From Pseudodonghicola xiamenensis DSM 18339 (lineage in GTDB: Bacteria; Pseudomonadota; Alphaproteobacteria; Rhodobacterales; Rhodobacteraceae): a DNA stretch of 64,000 nucleotides. The notes below the pieces were generated by a model that saw only the letters and a program-made list of their open reading frames with translations, was not told the DNA's origin and made no database searches. The position numbers were made by a program, and so were the translations under genes. Below, piece after piece: positions 40,693-49,327 of this stretch (positions are counted from its first letter, which is position 1; the number at the start of each line of letters is the position of its first letter). Where the stretch lies: assembly GCF_000429365.1 (NCBI RefSeq), contig NZ_AUBS01000006.1:112782-176781 (forward strand), written 5' to 3'.

Positions 40693-41292
40693 ATGGCCGA
40701 CACTGAAACCCACAAGGCGAAGATGCAGAAACTGCAGGCCGAACATCGTGCCAAGGTGGCCGAGGCCGGCGATCCCGAACGCGGGCTGGTGCTGGTGCAT
40801 ACCGGCAAGGGCAAGGGCAAGTCATCCTCGGCCTTCGGGGTGGTGGTGCGCGCAATGGGATGGCGGAAGTCCGTCGGCGTGGTGCAGTTCATCAAGGGCA
40901 ACTGGATCACCGGCGAACGGCAGTTCTTCGAACGACTGGGCGGGGTGACCTGGCACACTATGGGTGAAGGGTTCACCTGGGATACCCAGGACCGTGACCG
41001 CGACATCGCCGCGGCACAGGCCGCCTTCGCCAAGGCGCGCGAGATGATGCAGAGCGGTGATTTCGATCTGATCGTGCTCGATGAGATCAATATCGCCCTG
41101 CGCTATGGCTATCTTTCGACCGAGGAGGTTCTGGAGGGGCTCAGGGCCCGGTCCGACCGCACCGGAGTGATCCTGACCGGCCGCGATGCGCCGTCCGAGA
41201 TTTGCGATTACGCCGATCTTGTCACCGAGATGACCGAGGTGAAACATCCCTTTCAGGCCGGCATAAAGGCCCAGCGCGGAGTAGATTTCTAA
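40693..41292 (+). CDS. cobO: cob(I)yrinic acid a,c-diamide adenosyltransferase
   Basis: A 199-residue CobA/CobO-type adenosyltransferase of corrinoid synthesis. The P-loop is HTGKGKGKSSSAFG (about residue 37), followed by VQFIKGNW, WHTMGEGFTWDTQD, DLIVLDEINIALRYGYL and TGRDAP. It adds the upper adenosyl ligand. The start ATG 40693 is 8 bases after GAGG; ATG 40687 would be too close. No other cobalamin gene and no cobalamin riboswitch lie in the window. Confidence 0.95.
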   Translation: MADTETHKAKMQKLQAEHRAKVAEAGDPERGLVLVHTGKGKGKSSSAFGVVVRAMGWRKSVGVVQFIKGNWITGERQFFERLGGVTWHTMGEGFTWDTQDRDRDIAAAQAAFAKAREMMQSGDFDLIVLDEINIALRYGYLSTEEVLEGLRARSDRTGVILTGRDAPSEICDYADLVTEMTEVKHPFQAGIKAQRGVDF

Positions 41293-41540
41293 GGGTCAAT
41301 CTCCCGGCGGCGGAAGGCGATCACCCCGCCCTCCGTCGCCAGACGCCCCTCGCTGGCCCGCCGCGCCGGACCCGATTGGCTGGACGCAATCCCGAGGGAG
41401 ACCACGTTTGGCTGCGACCGGATATGCGCCTGTTGCCGACACTTCTGCTCGATGGCCGAAAGAAGCCGGGGCGCCAGGCCACTGCCGAACCCTTCGGCGG
41501 CGCGATGCATCGCCAGCAGTTCATCGAATGGATCCCGCAT
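41289..41540 (-). CDS. small hypothetical protein
   Basis: An 83-residue frame that begins MRDPFDELLAMHRAAEGFGSG. It has an amphipathic N-terminal helix and a polar, probably disordered C-terminal half (SQPNVVSLGIASSQSGPARR). The start region looks protein-like and the frame overlaps the cobO stop by 4 bases, but no family is recognised and there is no strong ribosome-binding site. It may be a genuine small gene or chance. Function unknown. Confidence 0.35.
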   Translation of the reverse strand: MRDPFDELLAMHRAAEGFGSGLAPRLLSAIEQKCRQQAHIRSQPNVVSLGIASSQSGPARRASEGRLATEGGVIAFRRREIDP

Positions 41541-41750
41541 GTCCGGCTCCTTGCCTGGGACGCCGGGAGGGGCGTCCGGTTCGTTTCCGGGGTGACGGCG
41601 GGTTTCCCTGGCGCCTGGCACCGGATCCCCCACGGGCCACCCCGAAAGGCTGAATTCCCAAGGGCTGGACACGGGGCGCATCTGGCGTCGCGCGATATCT
41701 GACAAAAAGAATCGGATTTAACAAGAGGCCATCGCATAAAACAGGGAACC

Positions 41751-41773
41751 GCCCCCGCAATATCTGCGGGGGC
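41751..41773 (-). terminator. hairpin terminator of phoD
   Basis: GCCCCCGCA and TGCGGGGGC form a 9-bp perfect stem with a 5-base loop, 30 bases after the phoD stop on the minus strand. A short T-rich tract (CTGTTTTATG) follows about 10 bases later. Confidence 0.65.
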
Positions 41774-41805
41774 GCCCGGGCCCGGCCGATCCGGGCTGTT
41801 GGGGG

Positions 41806-43377
41806 TCAGAGCGACTGTTCCGCAGGGTCAAGCGTGATTGACCACAATTCGGTATCGCCCACGTCCATCAGCCGCACGGTCATCTGCTGGGTGGCGCTGT
41901 CGATATCGACGATGCCGAAGAACTGCATCCCGGCCGAAGGCGGCAGATTAACCTGGCCCTCGGCCGGGGCTTTCACGAATTTCACCTCGGGACCGAAAGT
42001 CATGTCCAGCGCGTTCGGACCGAAGGTGCCGGCATGCAGCGGGCCCGAGACGAATTCCCAGAAGGGTTCGAACTCCTGGAACTGCGCCTTGGACGGATCA
42101 TAATAATGCGCCGCGGTGTAATGCACATCCGCCGTCAGCCAGACGGTGTTGGTGATATTGGCATCCCGGATGAAGCGCAGCAGATCGGCGATCTCAAGCT
42201 CGCGGCCCTTGGCCGGACCGTTGTCGCCATTGGCCACCGCCTCTGCCCCGGTCTGCTCTTTCCAGTTGTCCCAGACGATCAGGCTGATCGGCATATCGGC
42301 AGCGATCACCTTCCAAGTGGCCTTGGAATTGGCCAGCTCGCGCTTCAGCCAGGCGACCTGCTGGGCACCAAGAATGCGGCTTTCCGGCGTCATCTCGGGT
42401 TCCATCGCCGGACCGTTCGGGCCGCGATAGCTGCGCATGTCGAGGAAGAAGACATCCAGCATCGGACCATAGGCGATCTTGCGATAGACCCGGCCCGGTT
42501 CCGCCGGGGTGTAGGAGATCGGCGTCATTTCATGGAACGCGCGGGCGGCACGCGACGCCAGCACATGGATCGACTTTTCGGCATAGCGGTCATCGCCGCT
42601 CAGATCCTTCGAATCCGACCAGTTGTTCAGGACCTCATGGTCGTCCCACTGGAAGAAGGTCGGCACTGCGGCGCTCATCGCGCGCACATGTTTGTCCATC
42701 ATGTTGTATTTCCACTGGCCGCGATATTCATCCAGCGTTTCGGCAACCTTGCGCTTTTCGTCGGTCAGAACGACGTTCTTCCAGATCACCTGGCCGTCCT
42801 TCACCACCTCGTCCTGCATGGCGCCATCGGCATAGATGGTATCCCCCGAATGCAGGAAAAAATCCGGGTCGTGCTGCATCATGGTGCGATAGGTGCGCAT
42901 GCCCTGATCGTCGATGCCCCAGCCCTGACCGGCGGTATCGCCCGACCAGACGAAGCGGACCGACCGGCGCGAGGCCGGAGCAGTGCGGAAATGGCCGACG
43001 ATCGGGTCAGAGACCGCATTGATGTCGCTGAGATCGGCGGCGACAAAGCGATAGAAGATATCCTGATCCGCCGGCAGCCCCTCGACCATCCGCTTCACGG
43101 CGAGATCGCTGGTCGGCATCGCAGTCAAGGGCGCCAGTTGGCGGGCATTGGCAAAGCTCTCGGTGGTGGAGACTTCCATCATCACCCGCGCCGGGCGGTC
43201 GGTGCGGGTCCAGATCATGCCGGAATTAGTGGTCACATCGCCGGATTGCACCCCATGGGTGAAAACCGGACGCGAGGCCGCGCGGGACAGCGCGGGCATC
43301 GCCAGCGAGGCGGCGAAGGCGGTGCCACCGGCCAGCACGGCACGACGACTGGGGCGGAGAAGGCGTTGAGGGATCAT
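41806..43377 (-). CDS. phoD: alkaline phosphatase D family phosphodiesterase/phosphatase
   Basis: A 523-residue exported metallophosphatase. The N-terminus carries a twin-arginine-type signal (PSRRAVLAGGTAFAAS, about residues 9-24). The PhoD core follows: FTHGVQSGDVT, WSGDTAGQGWG, FFLHSGDTIYADG, FFQWDDHEVLNNW, DMRSYRG and WLTADVHYTAAHYYDP. Members are Ca/Fe-dependent phosphomonoesterases or diesterases in the periplasm or secreted. ATG 43377 has AGGA 8 bases upstream and gives a clean signal; the frame above lacks it. Confidence 0.92.
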   Translation of the reverse strand: MIPQRLLRPSRRAVLAGGTAFAASLAMPALSRAASRPVFTHGVQSGDVTTNSGMIWTRTDRPARVMMEVSTTESFANARQLAPLTAMPTSDLAVKRMVEGLPADQDIFYRFVAADLSDINAVSDPIVGHFRTAPASRRSVRFVWSGDTAGQGWGIDDQGMRTYRTMMQHDPDFFLHSGDTIYADGAMQDEVVKDGQVIWKNVVLTDEKRKVAETLDEYRGQWKYNMMDKHVRAMSAAVPTFFQWDDHEVLNNWSDSKDLSGDDRYAEKSIHVLASRAARAFHEMTPISYTPAEPGRVYRKIAYGPMLDVFFLDMRSYRGPNGPAMEPEMTPESRILGAQQVAWLKRELANSKATWKVIAADMPISLIVWDNWKEQTGAEAVANGDNGPAKGRELEIADLLRFIRDANITNTVWLTADVHYTAAHYYDPSKAQFQEFEPFWEFVSGPLHAGTFGPNALDMTFGPEVKFVKAPAEGQVNLPPSAGMQFFGIVDIDSATQQMTVRLMDVGDTELWSITLDPAEQSL

Positions 43378-43767
43378 GGCTGACGTCCTGAAGGATGAAT
43401 GGCTTGAGACCCGAACCGAAGGGCTTGAAACGCTACGCGAAAACCACGGGGCCGATCTGTAAGGCTTTGCCAAAAGATCAGTGATGGTTTCGAGAACCCT
43501 TTGTGACATTCAGGCCGGGGTCCAGGGATCGCGGCCTCCCGCGGGATTGAGACAGACCCAGATCATCCGGCTCAGAGCAGCCATGGTCAGCCGTTCCGGG
43601 GATTCGCACGGCGTTTCCAAGCCTACACTCACCTCACGGTCTTCTCGTCCCGTAAAAGATGAAACTGCCTCATGAGCCCGCTCAAGACGAATGACTTTGC
43701 GCCGCCTTGTCCACCCCCGCCCTTGTGACAAGGCACGCCTACCCGGCCCCTGTAGACCGACCTAAAT
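43378..43767. other. 390-base non-coding stretch upstream of phoD
   Basis: It should contain the phoD promoter. A near direct repeat GGCTTGA lies close to the gene (about 43401 and 43427). No convincing Pho box pair (CTGTCAT-like repeats) was found. Short frames here are not protein-like. The other end is bounded by the aminotransferase terminator. Confidence 0.5.
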
Positions 43768-43799
43768 GAAAAACGGCGCCGAGGGTTCCCCGGCGCCGT
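43768..43799 (-). terminator. intrinsic terminator of the aminotransferase gene
   Basis: On the minus strand ACGGCGCCG and CGGCGCCGT make a 9-bp stem around a 9-base loop and are followed by TTTT. It lies 25 bases after the stop. Confidence 0.8.
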
Positions 43800-43823
43800 C
43801 AGATCGAAATTTCAGATGCGGAC

Positions 43824-45221
43824 TTACGACGCAGCCTGCAGCAGCCCCTCGTCCTTGGCCCGGGCATAGGTCTCGTCCAGCGCCTTGCGGGCACGTTCGA
43901 TGAGGATGTCGATTTCCTCCGGCGCGATCACCAGCGGCGGCGAGATGATCATCCGGTCGCCGACATGGCGCATCACCAGATTGTTGGCAAAGCAGCGTTC
44001 GCGGCAGATATAGCCAATGGTCCCCGCCTCGGCGGCGAAGGTGGCATGGGGTTCCTTGTTCGGGCTCAGCGCCAGCGACCCCATCATGCCGATCAGCTTG
44101 GTCTCACCCACCAGCGGGTGATCGGCCAGCGCATGCCATTTCTCGGCCAGATAGGGGCCGGCGACCGTCTGGACGTGTTCGACCACGCCTTCCTCTTCCA
44201 TGATCCTGAGGTTCTCAAGCGCCACGGCAGCGGCCACCGGGTGACCCGAATAGGTATAGCCGTGGTTGAACTCCACACTGTCGAGCACCGCGGCAACCTC
44301 GTCCGACACCACCGAACCGCCGATCGGCTGATAGCCCGAGCTCAGCCCCTTGGCGATTGTCATGATATCGGGGCGGATGCCCATGGTCTGGCTGCCGAAC
44401 CAGTTACCGGTACGGCCGAAGCCACAGATCACCTCGTCGGCGATCAGCAGGATTTCGTATTTGTCGCAGATCCGCTGGATTTCCGGCCAATAGGTTTCGG
44501 GCGGGATGATCACACCACCAGCGCCCTGCACCGGCTCGGCGATGAAGGCGGCGACGCGATCTTCACCGAACTCCAGGATCGCTTGTTCCAACTCTTGCGC
44601 ACAGGCCAGACCGAAATCTTCCGGGCTCGTCTCGCCACCGGCGGCCCACCAGTTGGGTTCGTTGATATGGTGGATGTCCGGGATCGGCAGCCCGCCCTGG
44701 GCGTGCATAGCCGACATCCCGCCCAGCGACGTCGCCCCGACGGTAGAGCCATGATAGCCGTTCTTGCGGCCGATGATGATCTTCTTGCCCGGCTTGCCCT
44801 TCACGTCCCAATAGGTCCGCACCATGCGGATATTGGTATCGTTGGCATCCGACCCGCCCGAGGCGAAGAACACGTGATTCAGATCGCCAGGCGCCAATTC
44901 TGCGATCTTGGCCGCCAGCGCGATGGCGGGCACATGGGTGGTCTGAAAGAAAGTGTTGTAATAGGGCAGCTCGCGGATCTGACGAGCGGCGACCTCGGCC
45001 AGCTCCTCGCGGCCATAGCCGATATTGACGCACCACAGCCCCGCCATGCCATCGAGGATCTCATGCCCCTCGCTGTCAGTCAGATAGACGCCCTTGGCGC
45101 GGGTGATGACCCTCGCCCCCTTGGCGGCCAGATCGGCGCCAGTGGTGAAAGGGTGCATGTGATGGGCTGCGTCCAGAGCCTGAAGCTCGGCGGTGGGCAG
45201 GTGGTTTGTGATGGCAGGCAT
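43824..45221 (-). CDS. class III (omega) aminotransferase, probably polyamine-type
   Basis: A 465-residue PLP-dependent aminotransferase. Family blocks are YLTDSEGHEILDGMAGLWCVNIGYG, NHVFFASGGSDANDTNIRM (phosphate-binding), ADEVICGFGRTG and the PLP-lysine region TIAKGLSSGYQPIGG (about Lys290). It resembles putrescine- or beta-alanine-pyruvate transaminases. The setting, beside a GntR regulator, a putrescine/spermidine ABC importer and a PuuB-like oxidase, favours putrescine or a related diamine, which is inference. A TGATCAAAT motif lies 41-49 bases upstream. Confidence 0.88.
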   Translation of the reverse strand: MPAITNHLPTAELQALDAAHHMHPFTTGADLAAKGARVITRAKGVYLTDSEGHEILDGMAGLWCVNIGYGREELAEVAARQIRELPYYNTFFQTTHVPAIALAAKIAELAPGDLNHVFFASGGSDANDTNIRMVRTYWDVKGKPGKKIIIGRKNGYHGSTVGATSLGGMSAMHAQGGLPIPDIHHINEPNWWAAGGETSPEDFGLACAQELEQAILEFGEDRVAAFIAEPVQGAGGVIIPPETYWPEIQRICDKYEILLIADEVICGFGRTGNWFGSQTMGIRPDIMTIAKGLSSGYQPIGGSVVSDEVAAVLDSVEFNHGYTYSGHPVAAAVALENLRIMEEEGVVEHVQTVAGPYLAEKWHALADHPLVGETKLIGMMGSLALSPNKEPHATFAAEAGTIGYICRERCFANNLVMRHVGDRMIISPPLVIAPEEIDILIERARKALDETYARAKDEGLLQAAS

Positions 45222-45261
45222 CGCGGAACTCCCGGCTAATTCAGTGTCGAGCCCGAAGATA

Positions 45262-45270
45262 TGATCAAAT
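45262..45270. promoter_or_regulatory. candidate GntR operator, site 1 (aminotransferase promoter)
   Basis: TGATCAAAT, with a TGATCA palindromic core, lies between the end of gntR and the aminotransferase start. The same 9-mer occurs at 45984 and 46085. Confidence 0.4.
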
Positions 45271-45288
45271 TCCGCACTGTCAATCGAA

Positions 45289-45996
45289 TCAGGACGACAC
45301 AGCGCGTTCCGCCTGCACGGCGATCACCATTTGCACGCCCTGATCGACATCCTGCTCAATTGCCAGGCCAACGCCTTCGACGTCTCCCGCCCGCAGTGCC
45401 GCCAGCATTTCCTTGTGACGATCCGGCAGATTCTGGGTGCCGAAACGGCCGCAGACCACCCGCAGAGATGGCCCGAACCGCAACCAGAGCCGTTCTGCCA
45501 TCTCGGCCAGGATAGGAGCCTGCGAATTGGCGTAAAGCACCGAGTGAAAGCGATAATTCTGCAGCAGATAGCCCGAGACATCACCGGCGGCGATGGCGAA
45601 ATCCAGTTCCGCATCAATCTGTTCCAGCTCAGCCACCAGCTCTGGCGGGGCATGGCGCGCGGCCCGGCGGGCCAGCTCCGCCTCAATCGTGCGGCGCACG
45701 AAGATCAGCTGTTCAACGTCTTCTGCCGACAAAACAGGCACCGAAACCCGTCGGTTCCCCTGAAACATCAGCGCCCCGTCCGAGATCAGCCGCCGGATCG
45801 CCTCGCGCACCGGTGTCATGCCGGCGCCAAGCGAATCAGTCAGCCCCTGAATCGTCACCGCCTGCCCCGGCGCCATCTCACCGAACAGAATCTGAGCCCG
45901 GAGTTTCTGGTAAACCTGTTCATGTACCGGAGGCGCCGCAGCGGTCTTTGCGGCCGGTTTACGGGCATTCTCTGCCGGTTTTTTGATCAAATTCAC
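45289..45996 (-). CDS. GntR family regulator (FCD/FadR subfamily)
   Basis: A 235-residue regulator. After a basic Ala/Lys-rich tail comes the winged helix (VYQKLRAQILFGEMAPGQAVTIQGLTDSLGAGMTPVREAIRRL, about residues 23-65), then the helical FCD effector domain with the metal-site histidines in NYRFHSVLY and RHKEMLAAL. GTG 45996 is taken as start; no clear ATG lies upstream. It is divergent from potF and upstream of the aminotransferase, so it probably controls both, likely derepressed by a polyamine or product. Confidence 0.88.
   Translation of the reverse strand: MNLIKKPAENARKPAAKTAAAPPVHEQVYQKLRAQILFGEMAPGQAVTIQGLTDSLGAGMTPVREAIRRLISDGALMFQGNRRVSVPVLSAEDVEQLIFVRRTIEAELARRAARHAPPELVAELEQIDAELDFAIAAGDVSGYLLQNYRFHSVLYANSQAPILAEMAERLWLRFGPSLRVVCGRFGTQNLPDRHKEMLAALRAGDVEGVGLAIEQDVDQGVQMVIAVQAERAVSS
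45984..45992. promoter_or_regulatory. candidate GntR operator, site 2
   Basis: TGATCAAAT inside the first codons of the GntR gene. It could be an autoregulatory site or a coincidence of codon use (Leu-Ile-Lys). Confidence 0.25.
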
Positions 45997-46084
45997 TTGA
46001 CTCGTTCCAATCCAAATGACGACGCTTGCGCTGTGCGGATCCGCATGGAAACATAGCTTGTGCCACGGAAGAAGGCAAAAAACT

Positions 46085-46093
46085 TGATCAAAT
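46085..46093. promoter_or_regulatory. candidate GntR operator, site 3 (potF promoter)
   Basis: TGATCAAAT, extended to TTGATCAAAT, lies 44-52 bases before the potF ATG in the divergent gntR/potF region. Confidence 0.45.
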
Positions 46094-46136
46094 GTCGGGG
46101 GCGGTCTCAACTCACGCCCTGTCGGGGAGCTTCAGA

Positions 46137-47228
46137 ATGACCTTTAAATCGCTCACAGCGACCGCGATTGCTGCACTTATCGCCCTGGGGACCGCTGCCC
46201 AGGCCGAAGAAGTCCGCGTTTACAACTGGTCGGACTATATCGACGAAAGCCTGCTGTCCAAATTCGAGGAAGAGACCGGCATCAAGCTGATCTATGACGT
46301 CTTCGACAGCAACGAGGTGCTGGAAACCAAGATGCTGGCCGGCGGGTCGGGCTATGACGTGGTGGTGCCCACCGGCACTTTCCTGCAGCGGCAGATTTCG
46401 GCGGGCGCCTTCCAAAAGCTCGATAAATCCAAACTGCCCAATATCAAGAACATGTGGGATGTCATTTCAGCGCGAACGGCGAAATACGATCCCGGCAACG
46501 AATACGCCATCAACTATATGTGGGGCACCACCGGCATCGGCGTGAATCTGGGCAAGGTCAAAGAGGTGCTGGGCGAAGATGCCCCGATCGACAGCTGGGA
46601 TCTGGTCTTCAAGCCGGAGAACATGGAAAAGCTGGCCTCCTGCGGGGTGTATTTCCTCGACGCCCCGGCCGAGATGATCCCGGCCGCGCTGAAATACATC
46701 GGCGCGGATCCGGACAGCCACGACCCCGACGTCATCGCCAAGGTCGAACCGGTCTACATGGCGATCCGGCCCTATATCCAGAAATTCCACTCTTCCGAAT
46801 ATATCAATGCGCTGGCCAACGGCGACATCTGCGTCGCGGTCGGCTGGTCGGGGGACGTGCTGCAGGCGCGCGATCGGGCGGCCGAGGCCGACAACGGTGT
46901 TGAAATCGCCTTCAATGCGCCGAAGGAAGGCGCACAGATGTGGTTCGACATGATGGCGATCCCGACCGACGCGCCGAACCCCGACGCCGCCCACAAGTTC
47001 CTGAACTTCATCATGGACGCGCAGAACATGGCAGCGGCGTCGAACTATGTCTATTACGCCAACGGCAACAAGGCATCGCAGGAATTTCTCAACGAGGACG
47101 TGATCGGCGATCCGGCGATCTACCCCTCGGCCGAGGCGATGGACAACCTGTTCACCACCACGCCCTATAACGCCAAGGTGCAGCGGGTCGTCACCCGGTT
47201 GTGGACCAAGATCAAATCGGGCACCTGA
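46137..47228 (+). CDS. potF: putrescine/spermidine ABC transporter substrate-binding protein
   Basis: A 363-residue periplasmic protein with a signal peptide (residues 1-23, cut after AQA). It starts EEVRVYNWSDYIDESLLSKFEEETGIKL, the PotD/PotF signature. Further blocks are YDVVVPTGTFLQRQI, YMWGTTGIGVN and VGWSGDVLQARDRA, which bind the diamine. GGGGAG lies 7 bases before ATG 46137. It is followed by an intrinsic terminator before potG, which should give extra potF message. Confidence 0.94.
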   Translation: MTFKSLTATAIAALIALGTAAQAEEVRVYNWSDYIDESLLSKFEEETGIKLIYDVFDSNEVLETKMLAGGSGYDVVVPTGTFLQRQISAGAFQKLDKSKLPNIKNMWDVISARTAKYDPGNEYAINYMWGTTGIGVNLGKVKEVLGEDAPIDSWDLVFKPENMEKLASCGVYFLDAPAEMIPAALKYIGADPDSHDPDVIAKVEPVYMAIRPYIQKFHSSEYINALANGDICVAVGWSGDVLQARDRAAEADNGVEIAFNAPKEGAQMWFDMMAIPTDAPNPDAAHKFLNFIMDAQNMAAASNYVYYANGNKASQEFLNEDVIGDPAIYPSAEAMDNLFTTTPYNAKVQRVVTRLWTKIKSGT

Positions 47229-47239
47229 TCCCGAACAGC

Positions 47240-47273
47240 GGGCGGGCTCAACAGACGGGACCCGCCCTTTTTT
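47240..47273 (+). terminator. intrinsic terminator between potF and potG
   Basis: GGGCGGG and CCCGCCC pair around a 14-base loop and are followed by six T. It lies 12 bases after the potF stop. Partial read-through would set binding protein in excess over permease. Confidence 0.8.
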
Positions 47274-47304
47274 GTTGTCCGGAACACATCGGGGGCCTTT
47301 GCCA

Positions 47305-48432
47305 GTGAACTCGACGAAATTTGCACCTTGGGCAGACCCAGAGGCGAAACCGCTGATCCGTTTTCAGAACGTCACCAAGCGGTTCGGAACCTTCACCGCG
47401 ATTGATAACCTGTCGTTGGATATCTACGAACGAGAGTTCTTTGCGCTCCTCGGCCCCTCGGGCTGCGGCAAGACCACGATGATGCGGATGCTGGGCGGGT
47501 TCGAAAACCCGACCGAAGGCCGGATCGAGCTGGCTGGCAAGGATATCTCGGGCGTGCCGCCGAACAAGCGCGCGGTGAACATGATGTTCCAGTCCTATGC
47601 GCTGTTCCCGCATCTGACGGTCTGGGACAATATCGCCTTTGGCCTGCGCCGCGACAGCAAACCCAAGCCCGAGATCGAGGCCCGAGTGGCCGAGATGCTC
47701 AAGCTCACCCGGCTGGAGAAATTCGCCAAGCGCAAGCCGCATCAGATCTCGGGCGGACAACGGCAGCGGGTGGCGCTGGCGCGCAGCCTGGCCAAGGCGC
47801 CCAAGCTCCTGCTGCTGGACGAACCGCTGGGCGCACTCGACAAGAAGCTGCGCCAGGATACCCAGTTCGAACTGATGGACATCCAGGAAAAGACCGGCAC
47901 CACCTTCGTGATCGTCACCCACGACCAGGAAGAGGCGATGACAGTGGCCTCGCGCGTGGCGGTAATGGACGAAGGCCGGCTGATGCAGGTCGCTACCCCG
48001 GATCGCATCTATGAAAGCCCCAACAGCATTTATGTTGCCGATTTCATCGGCGAGGTGAACATCATCGAGGGCACCGCCACCCCCGACGGGGAAGAAACCT
48101 ATCGCATCGACTGGGCCGACGGGCAGGAACCGATCCGCGCCACATCGGCCCGCAGCTTTGCCACCGGCGAGAAATGCGCCCTGGCGATCCGGCCAGAGAA
48201 GGTGACGATTTCGGCGGACCGCCCGGCAGAGGCGGTGAACGCCGTGCAGGGCAAGGTGCTGGATATCGCCTATCTCGGCAATATCTCGACCTATCATGTG
48301 GAACTGCCCTCGGGCACGGTGATCAAAGCGCAAACCGCCAACACTCGCCGCATCTCGCGCCGCAGCTTCACCTGGGACGATCCCGTCTGGCTGTCCTGGA
48401 CAGTCACCGGCGGCGTCCTGCTGGCGGAGTGA
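47305..48432 (+). CDS. potG: putrescine/spermidine ABC transporter ATP-binding protein
   Basis: A 375-residue ABC ATPase: Walker A LGPSGCGKTT, Q-loop QSYALFPHLTV, signature ISGGQRQRVALARSLA, Walker B LLLLDEPLGALD, H-loop THDQEEAM, then a C-terminal TOBE-type regulatory domain (about residues 290-375). Length fits PotG/PotA. The GTG start at 47305 has GGGGG 9 bases upstream; a TTG two codons earlier is possible. Third-person partners PotF, PotH and PotI are adjacent. Confidence 0.93.
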   Translation: MNSTKFAPWADPEAKPLIRFQNVTKRFGTFTAIDNLSLDIYEREFFALLGPSGCGKTTMMRMLGGFENPTEGRIELAGKDISGVPPNKRAVNMMFQSYALFPHLTVWDNIAFGLRRDSKPKPEIEARVAEMLKLTRLEKFAKRKPHQISGGQRQRVALARSLAKAPKLLLLDEPLGALDKKLRQDTQFELMDIQEKTGTTFVIVTHDQEEAMTVASRVAVMDEGRLMQVATPDRIYESPNSIYVADFIGEVNIIEGTATPDGEETYRIDWADGQEPIRATSARSFATGEKCALAIRPEKVTISADRPAEAVNAVQGKVLDIAYLGNISTYHVELPSGTVIKAQTANTRRISRRSFTWDDPVWLSWTVTGGVLLAE

Positions 48433-48436
48433 TCCG

Positions 48437-49327
48437 ATGCGCCGGTTTTTCCTGATCGCGGTCCCCTACCTCTGGCTGTTGGCGCTGTTCCTGGTGCCCT
48501 TCATCATCGTCCTGAAAATCTCGCTCAGCGATACCGCGCTGGCGATCCCGCCCTATACGCCGACGCTGGATTTCTCGGCCGGCTGGCAGGGGATCAAGGA
48601 ATTCCTGACCGGACTGGATCTCGAGAATTTCGTCTGGCTGACCGAGGACGATCTTTATTGGAAGGCCTATCTCTCCAGCCTGATGATCGCGCTGATTTCC
48701 ACCGCGCTGACGCTACTGGTGGGCTATCCCATCGCCTATGGCATGGCCCGCGCGCCCGAGGAATGGCGCGCCACGCTGATGATGCTGATCATCCTGCCGT
48801 TCTGGACCAGCTTCCTGATCCGGGTCTATGCGTGGATCGGCATCCTCAGCCAGGAAGGGGTCCTGAACCAATTCCTGCTGTGGACCGGGCTGATCGACCA
48901 GCCGCTGATCATCCTGAACACCAAGATCGCGGTCTATATCGGCATCGTCTATACCTATCTGCCCTTCATGATCCTGCCGATCTATGCCGCGCTCGACCGG
49001 CTGGATGAATCGCTGATCGAGGCAGCCGAGGATCTGGGTTGTTCGCGGCTCTCGGCCTTCTGGCTGGTCACCATCCCATTGTCGCGGAACGGCATCGTCG
49101 CCGGCTGTTTCCTGGTCTTCATCCCGGCGCTTGGCGAATTCGTCATCCCCTCGCTTCTGGGCGGTTCCGGCACGCTGATGATCGGCAAGGTTCTGTGGGA
49201 GGAGTTCTTTTCCAACCGCGACTGGCCGGTGGCCAGCGCCGTGGCGATCGTTCTGCTGGCGATCCTGGTGATCCCGATCGTGCTGTTCCAGCGCAACCAG
49301 CAGAAACAGGCGGAGGCAGAGCAATGA
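48437..49327 (+). CDS. potH: putrescine/spermidine ABC transporter permease
   Basis: A 296-residue permease with six hydrophobic segments and the EAA loop EAAEDLGCSRLSAFWLVTIPL (about residue 194) that docks on the ATPase. LPFWTSFLIRVYAWIGIL and GEFVIPSLLGG are strongly PotB/PotH-like. It starts 4 bases after potG and overlaps potI by 4. Confidence 0.94.
   Translation: MRRFFLIAVPYLWLLALFLVPFIIVLKISLSDTALAIPPYTPTLDFSAGWQGIKEFLTGLDLENFVWLTEDDLYWKAYLSSLMIALISTALTLLVGYPIAYGMARAPEEWRATLMMLIILPFWTSFLIRVYAWIGILSQEGVLNQFLLWTGLIDQPLIILNTKIAVYIGIVYTYLPFMILPIYAALDRLDESLIEAAEDLGCSRLSAFWLVTIPLSRNGIVAGCFLVFIPALGEFVIPSLLGGSGTLMIGKVLWEEFFSNRDWPVASAVAIVLLAILVIPIVLFQRNQQKQAEAEQ

Noticed and set aside
43378..43560. 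Possible Pho box upstream of phoD (TGTCACAAAGG, CTGTCTC)
   Set aside because: No properly spaced pair of CTGTCAT-like repeats.
43510..43731. 73-codon frame upstream of phoD
   Set aside because: Composition unlike the surrounding genes, no start signal, lies in the promoter region.
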